Source: an uncultured Bacteroidales bacterium
Lineage (GTDB): Bacteria > Bacteroidota > Bacteroidia > Bacteroidales > UBA932
Direction of reading: 5' to 3'
DNA: 64,000 nt
Assembly: GCA_946406275.1 (NCBI GenBank)
Contig: CAMJJZ010000001.1
Span: 1-64,000 of the forward strand
Shown: positions 34,549 through 44,112 of the stretch, in pieces
Layout of the letters: each line of letters begins with the position of its first letter
Position numbering within the stretch: the first letter of the stretch is position 1
Made by a program: the position numbers and the translations under genes
Notes under the pieces: model-generated
Database searches by the model: none
The model's input: the letters and a program-made list of their open reading frames with translations, nothing else
What the model was told of the DNA's origin: nothing

Positions 34549-37500
34549 ATGTCCGGTTCAGGAAAGATTTCCACGGCGCTTTGCTTCTTCCTGCTGCTGT
34601 CAAGTGCGGCGTTTGCCCAGACCGTGAGCGGACGCATCACGGACAAGGCCACAGGAGAACCCGTTCCAGGCGTGGGAATAACATTTAAAGGCACTTCAAG
34701 GGGGACTGTAAGTGACCTTGACGGTCATTACAGTTTGGAAGCCGCACAAGGGTCCGTTCTTGAATATGTATGCCTTGGCTATAAAACCGTCCTGCAAACA
34801 GTGGACGGCAGCAAAGTAATCAATGTAAATCTGGAGGCCGATATCACCATGCTGGACGAGGTGGTTCTGCTTGGCTACTCAAGTATGAAACGCACGGAGC
34901 TGTCCAGTTCTGTTGTATCCGTACAGGGAGAAACGCTTCGTGACGTTACAACTTCTTCCCTGTCAAAGATGCTGCAGGGAAAAGTGGCCGGCCTGGAAGT
35001 GTATTCCAATTCAGGAGCACCGGGTGCCGGGGCAACCATCCGCATCCGTGGAACAGGTTCCATAACCGCCAGTTCAGACCCACTGTACATTGTAGACGGC
35101 GTTGTGGGAGACGCCTCTTCTTTCTCCCCGAATGACATTGAAACCATAACAGTGCTCAAGGATGCCGGCACTACCGCCCTTTACGGTGCTTCCGGAGCGG
35201 GCGGAGTCATAGTCATCACAACCAAGCATCCCCGCAGCGGCGAGCGCGCCCGGTTGGAGCTCAGTGCCAAAGCCGGTTTTAAACAGGCGCTGAGCGGCCG
35301 CCTCAAGATGATGAACACGGAGGAACTGATGGATTATTATTCCCAGTTCCTTTCAAAGGGTGCCTACAAGACACTCCAGAAAAACGCCACCGGGACAGAT
35401 TACGACTGGTATGGCAACAACTCCATACTGGCCCCCACACAGGATTATTACGTCTCCGCAACCGGCAGTAACGGCCACACGTCGTACCTTGCCAGTTTCG
35501 ACTACTTTGACGAGAAGGGAACCTTCCGTGGCGGAGACAGTTTTTACAGAAAATTAAGCGGACGTCTTGGCCTTGGCACGGAGATAGCGCAGGGCCTTAC
35601 CCTTGACGCCCGCCTCAGCTACAGTTTCAGCGCAAACTCAAGCGGAGGAGTTATCGGCCTGTCCCAGCTGCCGTTTGACTCACCTATTGATGAGAATACC
35701 GGAGACTGGGTTTGCATCCGCGGTTCCCAGCGTCCGGACAACGGCCAAATCTGGTACGGCCACGACAAGAACAACCCCCTCTATCAGGACACATACGGCC
35801 AAAGCAACCTTACACGCGGTCACTCCCTTGTGGCCGATTCAAAACTGACCTGGAACATAACTGACTACCTTTCGGCCAGCGGTTCGCTGAGGTATTCCCT
35901 GGGATTCACCGACGTCAAGGATGTCATTACTCCTGAGGCCGGAAACGCCAATTATCCCAATGGTCGGGTGAGCCAGACCGCAGACTGGGGTTCCAGTCTC
36001 AACCTCAACGCCATCGTGAAGTATTCCCAAACCTTCGGCGGCGCCCACAGCGTGGCCGCCCTGGCCGGCTGGGAATGGGGGAAGAGCGCATCCCAGTACA
36101 TCACTGCCCAGGGCCGGGATATGACCGGCGGTCTCACCCAGCTCAACACTTCCATAGCGGATGCCGTGGGCGGCAACCTGTTTGAAGGAGAATCCTGGTC
36201 GTGGTTTACCCAGGCCCAGTATTCATTCAGTGAAAAATACATTTTCAGCGCAACCCTCCGCAGTGACTCCTCTTCTGTATTTGCACCCGGAAAGCGCACG
36301 GGCTATTTCCCCGCCGCATCGGCTGCATGGGTGGTTACAGGAGAGCCATGGTTAAAGGGGCAGAACGTACTTTCATACCTCAAGCTCCGTGCAAGTTACG
36401 GTGCAACCGGTAACTCCGCACTTGGATACTACAAGTACCTGGAAGTCTATTCCTTCCCTGAGAATTCCCGCTACGAGAACCAGGTTGGAGGCCTTCCCAA
36501 GAACCAGGGCAATCCCAACCTCCACTGGGAGACCGCCATTATGGGGAACATCGGCATTGACGCTACTTTTGCCGACAGGCTGTCCGTATCACTTGACCTG
36601 TACAACAACACCAACAAAGACCTCCTGATGGCAGTTCCGCTTTCCCGCTCAACCGGATTTGACCAGAGAGTGGAAAACACCGGCACCATCCGCAACCGCG
36701 GAGTGGAGCTTCAGCTCACAAGCCAGAACATCAATACCAGGGATTTCAAGTGGACCACCACTTTCAACATTGCCCGCAACCGCAATACTGTGATTTACCT
36801 CCCCGGCCATCAGGACATTATCATGAGTACGTCCCTTGGCACCCAGATTTACAGGGAAAACGAGCCCCTGTTCAGCTGGTATATGCCCAAGTGGCTGGGT
36901 GTAGACCCTGAAAACGGCAACCCCCTGTGGGAGCATTTCATAACGCAGGCGGAACTGGACCTTGGTGTGTACGACAGCAGCGTCTACAAGGTCGGAGATA
37001 CGGTTCCCTCTCCAAACCTGGACATCACCCACGATTCCCAGATTGTTGGCTGCGCCCAGCCGGATTTCACAGGAGGCCTCTCCAACACGCTTAGCGCCAT
37101 GGGCTTCACCCTGGACATCAATATGCAGTTCATAAGCGGCAACGACATCTTCAACTTTGCCCGCCGCACCATTGACTGCGACGGTTCCTACTCGGACTTT
37201 AACCAGATGTCCCTGGACAACGGCCTTGGATGGGTGCGTTGGAGGGAGGACGATGAGAGCACGCACGCCATAGCCACCCACCCGAAAGCCAAGAACGGTG
37301 GCAACAAGAACGCCAACGAGCCCACCGGGAGGTATCTTGAGGACGGAGGCTATTTCCGTATCAAGAACGTTACCCTGAGCTACGATATCCCTTCAAGGAT
37401 TATTGAAAGGGCAGGCCTTTCATCGGCAAGCGTATTCATTTCGGCCGACAATCTGTGGACATACTCCCGCTTCTCCGGGATGGACCCTGAAGTGAACCTC

Positions 37501-37596
37501 ACCTGCGGCCTTGGAGATACATATCCGGCAGGTACATACAACAACAACTACCCCGTCAGCAGGATATTCCTGGCCGGCGTCAACCTTAAATTCTAA
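34549..37596 (+). CDS. SusC/RagA TonB-dependent transporter
   Basis: 1015 residues: a Sec signal (1-24), a carboxypeptidase-regulatory-like domain (25-98), a TonB-box-like DEVVLLGY (103-110), a plug with RIRGTGSITASSDPLYIVDG, and a beta-barrel ending AGVNLKF. No STN domain. It is closely related to the SusC proteins at 9578 and especially 44113 (shared MPKWLGVDPENGNPLWEHF, VGCAQPDFTGGL, LGWVRW). The start MSGSGKIS is unusual but is followed by a good hydrophobic segment, and no better upstream start exists because the terminator ends just before. SusD follows after 5 bases and a DUF4832 gene after that, making one operon. Confidence 0.95.
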   Translation: MSGSGKISTALCFFLLLSSAAFAQTVSGRITDKATGEPVPGVGITFKGTSRGTVSDLDGHYSLEAAQGSVLEYVCLGYKTVLQTVDGSKVINVNLEADITMLDEVVLLGYSSMKRTELSSSVVSVQGETLRDVTTSSLSKMLQGKVAGLEVYSNSGAPGAGATIRIRGTGSITASSDPLYIVDGVVGDASSFSPNDIETITVLKDAGTTALYGASGAGGVIVITTKHPRSGERARLELSAKAGFKQALSGRLKMMNTEELMDYYSQFLSKGAYKTLQKNATGTDYDWYGNNSILAPTQDYYVSATGSNGHTSYLASFDYFDEKGTFRGGDSFYRKLSGRLGLGTEIAQGLTLDARLSYSFSANSSGGVIGLSQLPFDSPIDENTGDWVCIRGSQRPDNGQIWYGHDKNNPLYQDTYGQSNLTRGHSLVADSKLTWNITDYLSASGSLRYSLGFTDVKDVITPEAGNANYPNGRVSQTADWGSSLNLNAIVKYSQTFGGAHSVAALAGWEWGKSASQYITAQGRDMTGGLTQLNTSIADAVGGNLFEGESWSWFTQAQYSFSEKYIFSATLRSDSSSVFAPGKRTGYFPAASAAWVVTGEPWLKGQNVLSYLKLRASYGATGNSALGYYKYLEVYSFPENSRYENQVGGLPKNQGNPNLHWETAIMGNIGIDATFADRLSVSLDLYNNTNKDLLMAVPLSRSTGFDQRVENTGTIRNRGVELQLTSQNINTRDFKWTTTFNIARNRNTVIYLPGHQDIIMSTSLGTQIYRENEPLFSWYMPKWLGVDPENGNPLWEHFITQAELDLGVYDSSVYKVGDTVPSPNLDITHDSQIVGCAQPDFTGGLSNTLSAMGFTLDINMQFISGNDIFNFARRTIDCDGSYSDFNQMSLDNGLGWVRWREDDESTHAIATHPKAKNGGNKNANEPTGRYLEDGGYFRIKNVTLSYDIPSRIIERAGLSSASVFISADNLWTYSRFSGMDPEVNLTCGLGDTYPAGTYNNNYPVSRIFLAGVNLKF

Positions 37597-37601
37597 GAGC
37601 T

Positions 37602-39350
37602 ATGAAAAAGTATATCATTATTTGTTTTGCAGCTCTTGCCGCCATCTCCTGCAAGATGGACTACTTCCCCAACGACGCCGTCTCTTCCAAGTCAATGGCT
37701 ACGCCGGAAAACGCCGCATCGGCCACCATCGGCAATTATTCCCTGTTCAAGAGCTGGATTAATTTTTCCGGATTCAATACAGTGGGAAACACCTATATCC
37801 GGCATTATCAGCAGCTTGCAGAGCTCAAGGGAGATAATGTACTGATGTCCGGCAAAACCACGGATCCGCTGTTCAACGACGCCACCATGGTAGATGTGTC
37901 GTCGGACACCAACATAGACTATTTCTGGTTCATCTCCTATAAGATAAACTTTGCCACATCCGTGGTAATTAACTCTATCCCGGAAGACACCCAGGATGTA
38001 AAGCTTTTGCACATAAAGGGCGAAAATCTGTTCATGAGGGCCTTGAGTCACATGAACCTCATACAGATATTTGCAACTCCATACAGTTGGGATCCAGGCG
38101 CCATAGGCGTTGTGATACGCACCAATTCGGAAGATCCGGTTGTGCGTTCCACGGTGGGCGAGGTTTATAACCAGGTGGAAAGAGACCTTCTTGATGCCAT
38201 CCAGTGTATGGACGTCAAGGATGTGAGCGGCAATGAGCCTCTGCTGGGAAAAGACAACGGATATATCCGCAAGGCTGCCGCCCAGGGCCTTCTTGCCCGC
38301 CTGTACCTGTATGAGGAGCGCTGGCAGGACTGCATAGACGTGATTGACGGTATGCTTGGAGGTGCCTCCCCGGATTCTATGCTGGACCCGGATTACAGCA
38401 ATCTTTTCCAGTTCTCCCGCCAGTCACCGGAAGTGCTCTGGTGCGTTGCCGTTGAGGACGCGCCCAGTGACTATCCCGGCGCTCAGGGAATGATGGGCAG
38501 CATGTGGTACTCTTCAGGAGACCCCGGAGACGGTACCGGCTGGGCGGAGCTCTACTGGAGCCAGCCCCTTATGGACCTTTTCAACCGCTATCCCGCCGAC
38601 AAGCGTTACCTTACCCAGCACGTGGCACGTCACGCCTCCACAACCGGCAAGAAGATGGTTTACTGGCCAGTCCTTCACGAGGACGGATATGCAGAGAATT
38701 ACATAGACCGTGCCCCTACATATGATGCTGTGAGCGGAAAATACACCTGCAAGGATGCAAACGGAGCGGCCCATGTGGTTGAAACAGAGATTGTAAACAC
38801 ATATCCCCGAACTTACATCATGCTGGACGGGCAGAAGCAGTATGTCTCTGTTTGCGACTCAATGGGCTGCCGTACCGGCACTGGCGGAGATATGTACCCT
38901 CTGAACTATATGAAAAAGTATTCCTGTCAGGGCGGAGTTGAAAACAATATGGGTTCTCCCGCCTATGTACGTTGGGGAGAGCTTATCCTTGACAGGGCGG
39001 AAGCGTACGCGCATCTGGACGATGTGTCCCACGCCCTTGCCGATGTAAATGTCATCCGTCACCGCGCAGGCCTCACCGGAGCCGCGGATTTCACTTCCGG
39101 GAACATGGCGGAGCGTGGCTACAGCAATGTTCTGGACGTGGTTCTGGACGAACGCCGCATGGAGCTGTGCTTCGAAGGTTTCCGTCCATATGACCTCCGG
39201 CGCAACAAGAAAGACGTAGACCGCCGCTATGCCGGCCGTCATCCCTATAGGACGTACGCCTACAACGACACCCGCTTTGTGTATTATCTTCCGGACTCGG
39301 AAGTCACAGCCAGCGGATTACCTCAGAATATACGAACAGATTTTGATTAA
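37602..39350 (+). CDS. SusD/RagB family outer-membrane lipoprotein
   Basis: 582 residues with an SPII signal ending AISC (Cys17). Typical motifs are FMRALSHMNLIQIFATPYSW, VRWGELILDRAEAYAHLDD, HRAGLTGAADF and LDERRMELCFEGFRPYDLRRNK. It is strikingly similar to the SusD at 42402-44108 from its first residues (both have ATIGNY and LMSGK followed by TD), so the two pairs arose by duplication. It binds glycan with the SusC 5 bases upstream. A DUF4832 gene follows after 3 bases. Confidence 0.95.
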   Translation: MKKYIIICFAALAAISCKMDYFPNDAVSSKSMATPENAASATIGNYSLFKSWINFSGFNTVGNTYIRHYQQLAELKGDNVLMSGKTTDPLFNDATMVDVSSDTNIDYFWFISYKINFATSVVINSIPEDTQDVKLLHIKGENLFMRALSHMNLIQIFATPYSWDPGAIGVVIRTNSEDPVVRSTVGEVYNQVERDLLDAIQCMDVKDVSGNEPLLGKDNGYIRKAAAQGLLARLYLYEERWQDCIDVIDGMLGGASPDSMLDPDYSNLFQFSRQSPEVLWCVAVEDAPSDYPGAQGMMGSMWYSSGDPGDGTGWAELYWSQPLMDLFNRYPADKRYLTQHVARHASTTGKKMVYWPVLHEDGYAENYIDRAPTYDAVSGKYTCKDANGAAHVVETEIVNTYPRTYIMLDGQKQYVSVCDSMGCRTGTGGDMYPLNYMKKYSCQGGVENNMGSPAYVRWGELILDRAEAYAHLDDVSHALADVNVIRHRAGLTGAADFTSGNMAERGYSNVLDVVLDERRMELCFEGFRPYDLRRNKKDVDRRYAGRHPYRTYAYNDTRFVYYLPDSEVTASGLPQNIRTDFD

Positions 39351-39353
39351 GCT

Positions 39354-40817
39354 ATGAGAAGGATTCACTTTTTGATGATTGCCTTTCTTGGCATTTTTTC
39401 CTGCACGCAGAAAGGTCCGGATGACGGTGCCGGTGACGGAAAGCTCCAGGGGAAGACCGTGTGGCTGGACTCTGCCCGCGTTAAGAAGCAGGTAGATGTG
39501 GTAGATGCATACAAGGCACCCGTGCCGCCCTTCACTTACGAATTCTCCTATGAATACCTGCCGGGCAATTTCTGTAATCCGGAAAGAGGCGCATACTCTG
39601 CCAGGGAGCTTCACTTCCGCAAGGACGCCCCTCCTACTCCGCATACGGTGGATAACCTCACATCGGCCAGGAATTCAAACTGCACGCTCAATTATATGGG
39701 CCTGTACTTTATGGACTATCTGTACGAAGACCTGCCGGAGTCTGTGCTCAAGACCATTCGTCAGGAATTTGAGAACGTCCGCCAGGCCGGCACCAAGCTG
39801 GTTCTGAGGCACGGCTACAGCTGGAATTCCAACGTAGGGGAGCAGGAACCTCCCGTGGGCTGGATACTGAGGCACATCAAGCAGCTTAAACCCATCCTTC
39901 AGGAGTACTACGACATTATCTATGTTGTGCAGGCAGGCTTTATCGGCACATACGGGGAATGGGCTTTCCGTTCCAACGTGAAGGGTGACGTGGAAGACCG
40001 AATGGTGGTTGACGCCCTTCTGGATGCCCTTCCGGCATCGCGCCAGGTGGCCATACGTACGCCAAAGCATTCCATGGACATGTACAAGTTTACCATCAAG
40101 GACACCCTTACCAGGGAAACGGCCTTCAACGGCAGCGTACATTCACGTCTTGCGGCGCACAATGACTGCTTCCTTACAAACGGCAACGACTGCGGCACTT
40201 TCGCAAGCAATGTGGACCGCAAGTTCTGGCTCCAGGACAGCCGCTTCATGAGTATGGGTGGGGAAAACTGCATTGCAGACGACCCTAATCTCTGTGGCTG
40301 CGTAAACGCATATCAGCAGCTCAAGGACTACCACTGGTCCTACCTCAGTCCCGGACAGCTTTCCGGCCATTGGGAAGACGGAGGATGCAAGGAGGACATA
40401 GTTGCAAGGGTGGGCTATCGTTTTGTCCTGAACGGCCTGGCTACGGAAGGCAGTTTTGCCGCCGGCAAGGATTTCACGCTCAAGATATGCCTCACCAATT
40501 ACGGATTTGCATCCCTTATCAACCCGCGTCCGCTGCAGTTTGTAGTAAGGCGCAGCGACAACCCCTCGGAGGAGTATGTTTTCACATCCCCGGTGGATCC
40601 CCGTATCTGGGAGGGCTGCAACACCTACGTACATACAGAAACTCTCCGTATGCCGGAGAGTCTCAGTTCCGGTGCTAAATACACCGTGTATATTGCTTTG
40701 CCAGACGAGTCCAGTCACCTTTGCAAGGATCCGCGCTACAGCGTGCGCTTTGCCAACAAGGATGTGTGGGACGATTCCACCGGCTACAACCGCCTGGCGG
40801 AGTTCACGGCAAAATAA
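39354..40817 (+). CDS. DUF4874/DUF4832 lipoprotein, putative glycosidase
   Basis: 487 residues with an SPII signal ending FSC (Cys17). DUF4874 starts at FCNPERGAYS (73-82). The core has LVLRHGYSW, QAGFIGTYGEW (Glu202), IRTPKHSMDMY, HNDCFLTNGNDCGTF and SMGGENC (Glu304). The glutamates are 102 residues apart, a little closer than in the other copies. The C-terminal DUF4832 part starts around RVGYRFVLNGL and ends VRFANKDVWDDSTGYNRL. It directly follows a SusC/SusD pair with a 3-base gap, so it is expressed with a glycan importer. It ends 3 bases before the convergent GH31 gene. Glycosidase activity is inferred. Confidence 0.8.
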   Translation: MRRIHFLMIAFLGIFSCTQKGPDDGAGDGKLQGKTVWLDSARVKKQVDVVDAYKAPVPPFTYEFSYEYLPGNFCNPERGAYSARELHFRKDAPPTPHTVDNLTSARNSNCTLNYMGLYFMDYLYEDLPESVLKTIRQEFENVRQAGTKLVLRHGYSWNSNVGEQEPPVGWILRHIKQLKPILQEYYDIIYVVQAGFIGTYGEWAFRSNVKGDVEDRMVVDALLDALPASRQVAIRTPKHSMDMYKFTIKDTLTRETAFNGSVHSRLAAHNDCFLTNGNDCGTFASNVDRKFWLQDSRFMSMGGENCIADDPNLCGCVNAYQQLKDYHWSYLSPGQLSGHWEDGGCKEDIVARVGYRFVLNGLATEGSFAAGKDFTLKICLTNYGFASLINPRPLQFVVRRSDNPSEEYVFTSPVDPRIWEGCNTYVHTETLRMPESLSSGAKYTVYIALPDESSHLCKDPRYSVRFANKDVWDDSTGYNRLAEFTAK

Positions 40818-40820
40818 GGC

Positions 40821-42398
40821 CTACCGCGTGAACCGGGGAATCCGGTTAAGCGGAACGTCTATTGTGATTGTGGCGGGACCCTGGTAAAGGGTTCCGTCAT
40901 CTGCTTTCCAGCTGCCTTCAGGGAGCACCACCTTGCGGGAATAGCCTTCATCCACCATGGGGGCCACTAGCATATCCTTGCCAAGCATATACTGGTCCTT
41001 GATGCTGGCATAGCCCTGCCCGGGGAACCAGTATTCCATTGGAGTAACAACGGGCTCTCCGTCCGTGGATGCTTTTTCCATAAGGCGTACGATGGTGGGA
41101 AGGAGTTCATCGCGTATGGCCACTGCCTTCTTTACAGCGTCCAGGTGTTCCTTGTCCAATACTCTCCATGGAGCCACGCTGAACTGCATCATAGGCATCA
41201 TGGCATGCACCTGGGCGCTTCTGACTATCAGGTCCTGGTTAATCTCACATCCGGGAAGGAAGGAGGCGAAGCTGCCGCCGCCAATCATATCCGGAGCAGC
41301 ATACCACCATCCGAAGAGGTTGGTAATCATCATCTCCGGGATAAGACGCTGCAGGGCGCCAAAGTGGTGACCTTTGTCGTGAAGGCGTTGCACGTAGGGC
41401 TTTCCGCCCAGTTTCCAGCATGCGCGTAGCTCATTGTACTTGTATTTCTGGCAAAGCTGCGCCCAGGCATAGCATAGCTGCTGGGGGGAGTATCCGCCTT
41501 TGTTCACGCTTTCTGCGGGATCCGGCCAGGCGTCAAGGTCTCCGGCGTCAAACTTGAAGCCGTCCACGCCGTACTCTTCCATCAGATAATCCAGTTTCCC
41601 CTCAAGCCAGGCTATGGATGCGGGGTCCGAGAAATCTATGACTCCGGAAATGCCGTTCCACCACCAGAAAGGATAGTCTCCGCCGTCCTTCCGCTGGATG
41701 AATCCGTTGCCGGGCACCTTATGGATTTCCTCGCAAAGCAGGTACTGGTCCAGGCTCACGAAGGGGACAATCCACACCATAATCTTGAAGCCCATCTTGT
41801 GGAGCTCATCGCACATGGCCTTTGGATCCGGGAAGCGGCCCGGGTGGAACACCCACTTGCCGTAGTCTTCCATCCAGGTGTCGTCCAGCATAAGTATGCC
41901 GGGCTTGAACCCGTTCTTGACTATATTACGGGCATATTCAAGTATGCCGGCCTGGTTCTGGTTGTATTGGAATTCTATCCAGGTATTGTACTGAGGCACT
42001 TCAAAGAATTCCCTGGGAGGAAGGCCCTCGGGAGGGAAGAACCTGGCCATGCAGTAGTGATATGCATCCTGGAGGGTCTCTCCCACTATGCCAGTCTCAA
42101 CCGGGGCCTCGTTGTCCGTGATGACAATCTTGTTGGCTGTAACCGTTGCCGTGAAGGGCTCTTCGCTCCAGATATATCGGCCCGCACTTGTCATCAGAAG
42201 GGGAGTAAGCTGGTTGCCAAAGTTGTTGTGTATGTCAATGACCAGGGTGTCTTCCACGGGAAGGTCTATGCCATTGGCAACTTTGCCGGCCCATACCTTT
42301 TCACCGGGCTGGAGGGAAATGACCAGGTCCTTGGGCTTGCAGGATAACGCCAGCAGCAGGCACGTGCCTGCTGCTGCGATTAAAGACTTGAACCTCAT
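40821..42398 (-). CDS. Glycoside hydrolase family 31 lipoprotein
   Basis: 525 residues with an SPII signal ending ALSC (Cys20). An N-terminal beta-domain (25-110) is followed by the TIM barrel: WIEFQYNQNQ, GILMLDDTWMEDYG, MVWIVPFVS, and YGVDGFKFDAGD with nucleophile Asp284. The region where most GH31 enzymes carry the WxGD acid/base has KGHHFGALQRLIPEM followed by FGWWYAAPDMIGGGSF, as in the less-studied GH31 branches that include alpha-galactosidases and alpha-N-acetylgalactosaminidases. Substrate is therefore open. It is the last gene of the GH20-GH109-SusC-SusD operon (3 bases after susD), suggesting it works on the same glycan. Confidence 0.88.
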   Translation of the reverse strand: MRFKSLIAAAGTCLLLALSCKPKDLVISLQPGEKVWAGKVANGIDLPVEDTLVIDIHNNFGNQLTPLLMTSAGRYIWSEEPFTATVTANKIVITDNEAPVETGIVGETLQDAYHYCMARFFPPEGLPPREFFEVPQYNTWIEFQYNQNQAGILEYARNIVKNGFKPGILMLDDTWMEDYGKWVFHPGRFPDPKAMCDELHKMGFKIMVWIVPFVSLDQYLLCEEIHKVPGNGFIQRKDGGDYPFWWWNGISGVIDFSDPASIAWLEGKLDYLMEEYGVDGFKFDAGDLDAWPDPAESVNKGGYSPQQLCYAWAQLCQKYKYNELRACWKLGGKPYVQRLHDKGHHFGALQRLIPEMMITNLFGWWYAAPDMIGGGSFASFLPGCEINQDLIVRSAQVHAMMPMMQFSVAPWRVLDKEHLDAVKKAVAIRDELLPTIVRLMEKASTDGEPVVTPMEYWFPGQGYASIKDQYMLGKDMLVAPMVDEGYSRKVVLPEGSWKADDGTLYQGPATITIDVPLNRIPRFTR

Positions 42399-42401
42399 GG
42401 C

Positions 42402-44108
42402 TTAGCGGGGGTTCTGTTCAAGACCGGAAGCATTGATTTCCACCTGGGGAATACGGTAGATAATCCTAGGGTCATTGTACTCGTACACCGCGTTGGGCTG
42501 CATGCCTGCATAGCGGCGGTCCAGCTGCTTCTTGTTGCGCTGGAGGTCCAGGGTACGGAAGCCTTCGAAGCAAAGCTCCATACGGCGCTCGTCCAGGACC
42601 ACGTCAATGACGCTGCTGTATCCGCGCTCCGCCATGTTGGCGGAAGTGAAATCCGCCGCGCCGGTGAGGCCTGCACGGTGACGGATGGTATTCACATCGG
42701 CCAGGGCTTTGTCAACTTCGTCCTTGTGGGCGTATGCCTCAGCCCTGTTCAGGATAACCTCTGCATAGCGGAGCATTGCCGGAGATGACTGGAGGGCATA
42801 GTCCGTGACATTACCTTCCTGATGCACCATCTTCTTGCAGTAGTTGATGGGATAGCGGTCGTCCGGAAGACGGCAGCCAGAGGAATCAGTAACCGATACA
42901 AACACATCCTGGCCACCGTCTTCAAAGTACCAGCGGGGATATGTGTTCACGTTCTTCTGTTTGATGATGTGTGACTTACCGTTGTCGTCCTTTGCAGTCC
43001 AGGTGCCGTCACCGTTATTCACGGGAGCGGTGTCTATGGTGTTTTCCAGGGTGCCCTGGCCGCTGTCCACGGGCCAGTAGATCATCTTCTTGGCGGGATT
43101 GGGATTGTATTTCTCGCGCATGGTCTTGAGACGAAGGTCGTTTGGATAGCGTTCCATCAGGTCCAGAAGCGGCTGGGAGTAATAAATCTCTCCCCAGCCC
43201 TGCTGGCCGGGAGAACCTGCAAGGCCGTTTTCGCCCTGGGAGTAATGCATCTGGCCAACCTGTTTGCCGCCGGTGTAATCGTCGGCCGTCATGGCGTTTG
43301 CTATGCACCAGAGCACTTCCTCGCTGGTGCGGGTAAACTGGAACAGATGCTCATAGTCCGGATCAAGGTGGTTGCCGCCGGAAAGGAGGTCGTCACAGAT
43401 GCTTATGCAGTCGTCCCAACGCTCCTCGTGAAGGTATACGCGTGCAAGAAGGGCTTTGGCCGAGTTTACGTCGGCATAGCCGTTGTCTCCACGGCGAGAG
43501 CCGCCCGTCATGAGCTCGATGGCCTTGAGAAGGTCGGCCTCAATCTGGTCGAACACCTCTCCAACAGTGGCGCGTACAGGGGTGGATGTCATGGGGGAGG
43601 TACGTATCACGATGCCGGGATTGTCGCGACCGAAGGAATAAGGCTGCGAGAATACTTCGCTCATAAGCATGTGGGCTATGGCGCGGAGGAAAAGGTTCTC
43701 ACCTTTGATGTGACGGAGGACGGGATCGGGATCATCGTCCTGAATCACATTGATTACGTTACTTGTTGAGTAGCAGATACGATAACCCTGGGCCCAGTAG
43801 ACCTTGGTATTGTCGTCCACCTCCGAATCCTGGAAAGTGGCACTCAGGAAGAGTGCATCCGTGCTCTTTCCGGACATGAGGATATTGTCGCTCTTGAACT
43901 CGTGCAGCTGCTGGTTGTGGCGCACAAAGATATCACCTGCATATCCCGGAGTAGCCTTGAAGAGTGCGTAGTTGCCTATGGTTGCGGCAATGGCGTTCTC
44001 CACGTTTTGCATACTCTCTGCAGATACCTGGTCGTGCGGGAACTTGTCCAGCTTGCAGGACGTGGCCATGAGGGCCAGAACTGTAAGTATGATGATGCTC
44101 TTTTTCAT
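42402..44108 (-). CDS. SusD/RagB family outer-membrane lipoprotein
   Basis: 568 residues with an SPII signal ending ATSC (Cys18). Family motifs include NLFLRAIAHMLMSEVFSQPYSF, LRYAEVILNRAEAYAHKDEV, HRAGLTGAADF and LDERRMELCFEGFRTLDLQRNK. It is a close paralogue of the 37602 protein and more distantly of the 7685 protein. It is encoded 4 bases after its SusC partner and 3 bases before GH31, in an operon that starts with GH20 and GH109. It binds the glycan processed by these enzymes, by inference. Confidence 0.95.
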   Translation of the reverse strand: MKKSIIILTVLALMATSCKLDKFPHDQVSAESMQNVENAIAATIGNYALFKATPGYAGDIFVRHNQQLHEFKSDNILMSGKSTDALFLSATFQDSEVDDNTKVYWAQGYRICYSTSNVINVIQDDDPDPVLRHIKGENLFLRAIAHMLMSEVFSQPYSFGRDNPGIVIRTSPMTSTPVRATVGEVFDQIEADLLKAIELMTGGSRRGDNGYADVNSAKALLARVYLHEERWDDCISICDDLLSGGNHLDPDYEHLFQFTRTSEEVLWCIANAMTADDYTGGKQVGQMHYSQGENGLAGSPGQQGWGEIYYSQPLLDLMERYPNDLRLKTMREKYNPNPAKKMIYWPVDSGQGTLENTIDTAPVNNGDGTWTAKDDNGKSHIIKQKNVNTYPRWYFEDGGQDVFVSVTDSSGCRLPDDRYPINYCKKMVHQEGNVTDYALQSSPAMLRYAEVILNRAEAYAHKDEVDKALADVNTIRHRAGLTGAADFTSANMAERGYSSVIDVVLDERRMELCFEGFRTLDLQRNKKQLDRRYAGMQPNAVYEYNDPRIIYRIPQVEINASGLEQNPR

Positions 44109-44112
44109 AGCT

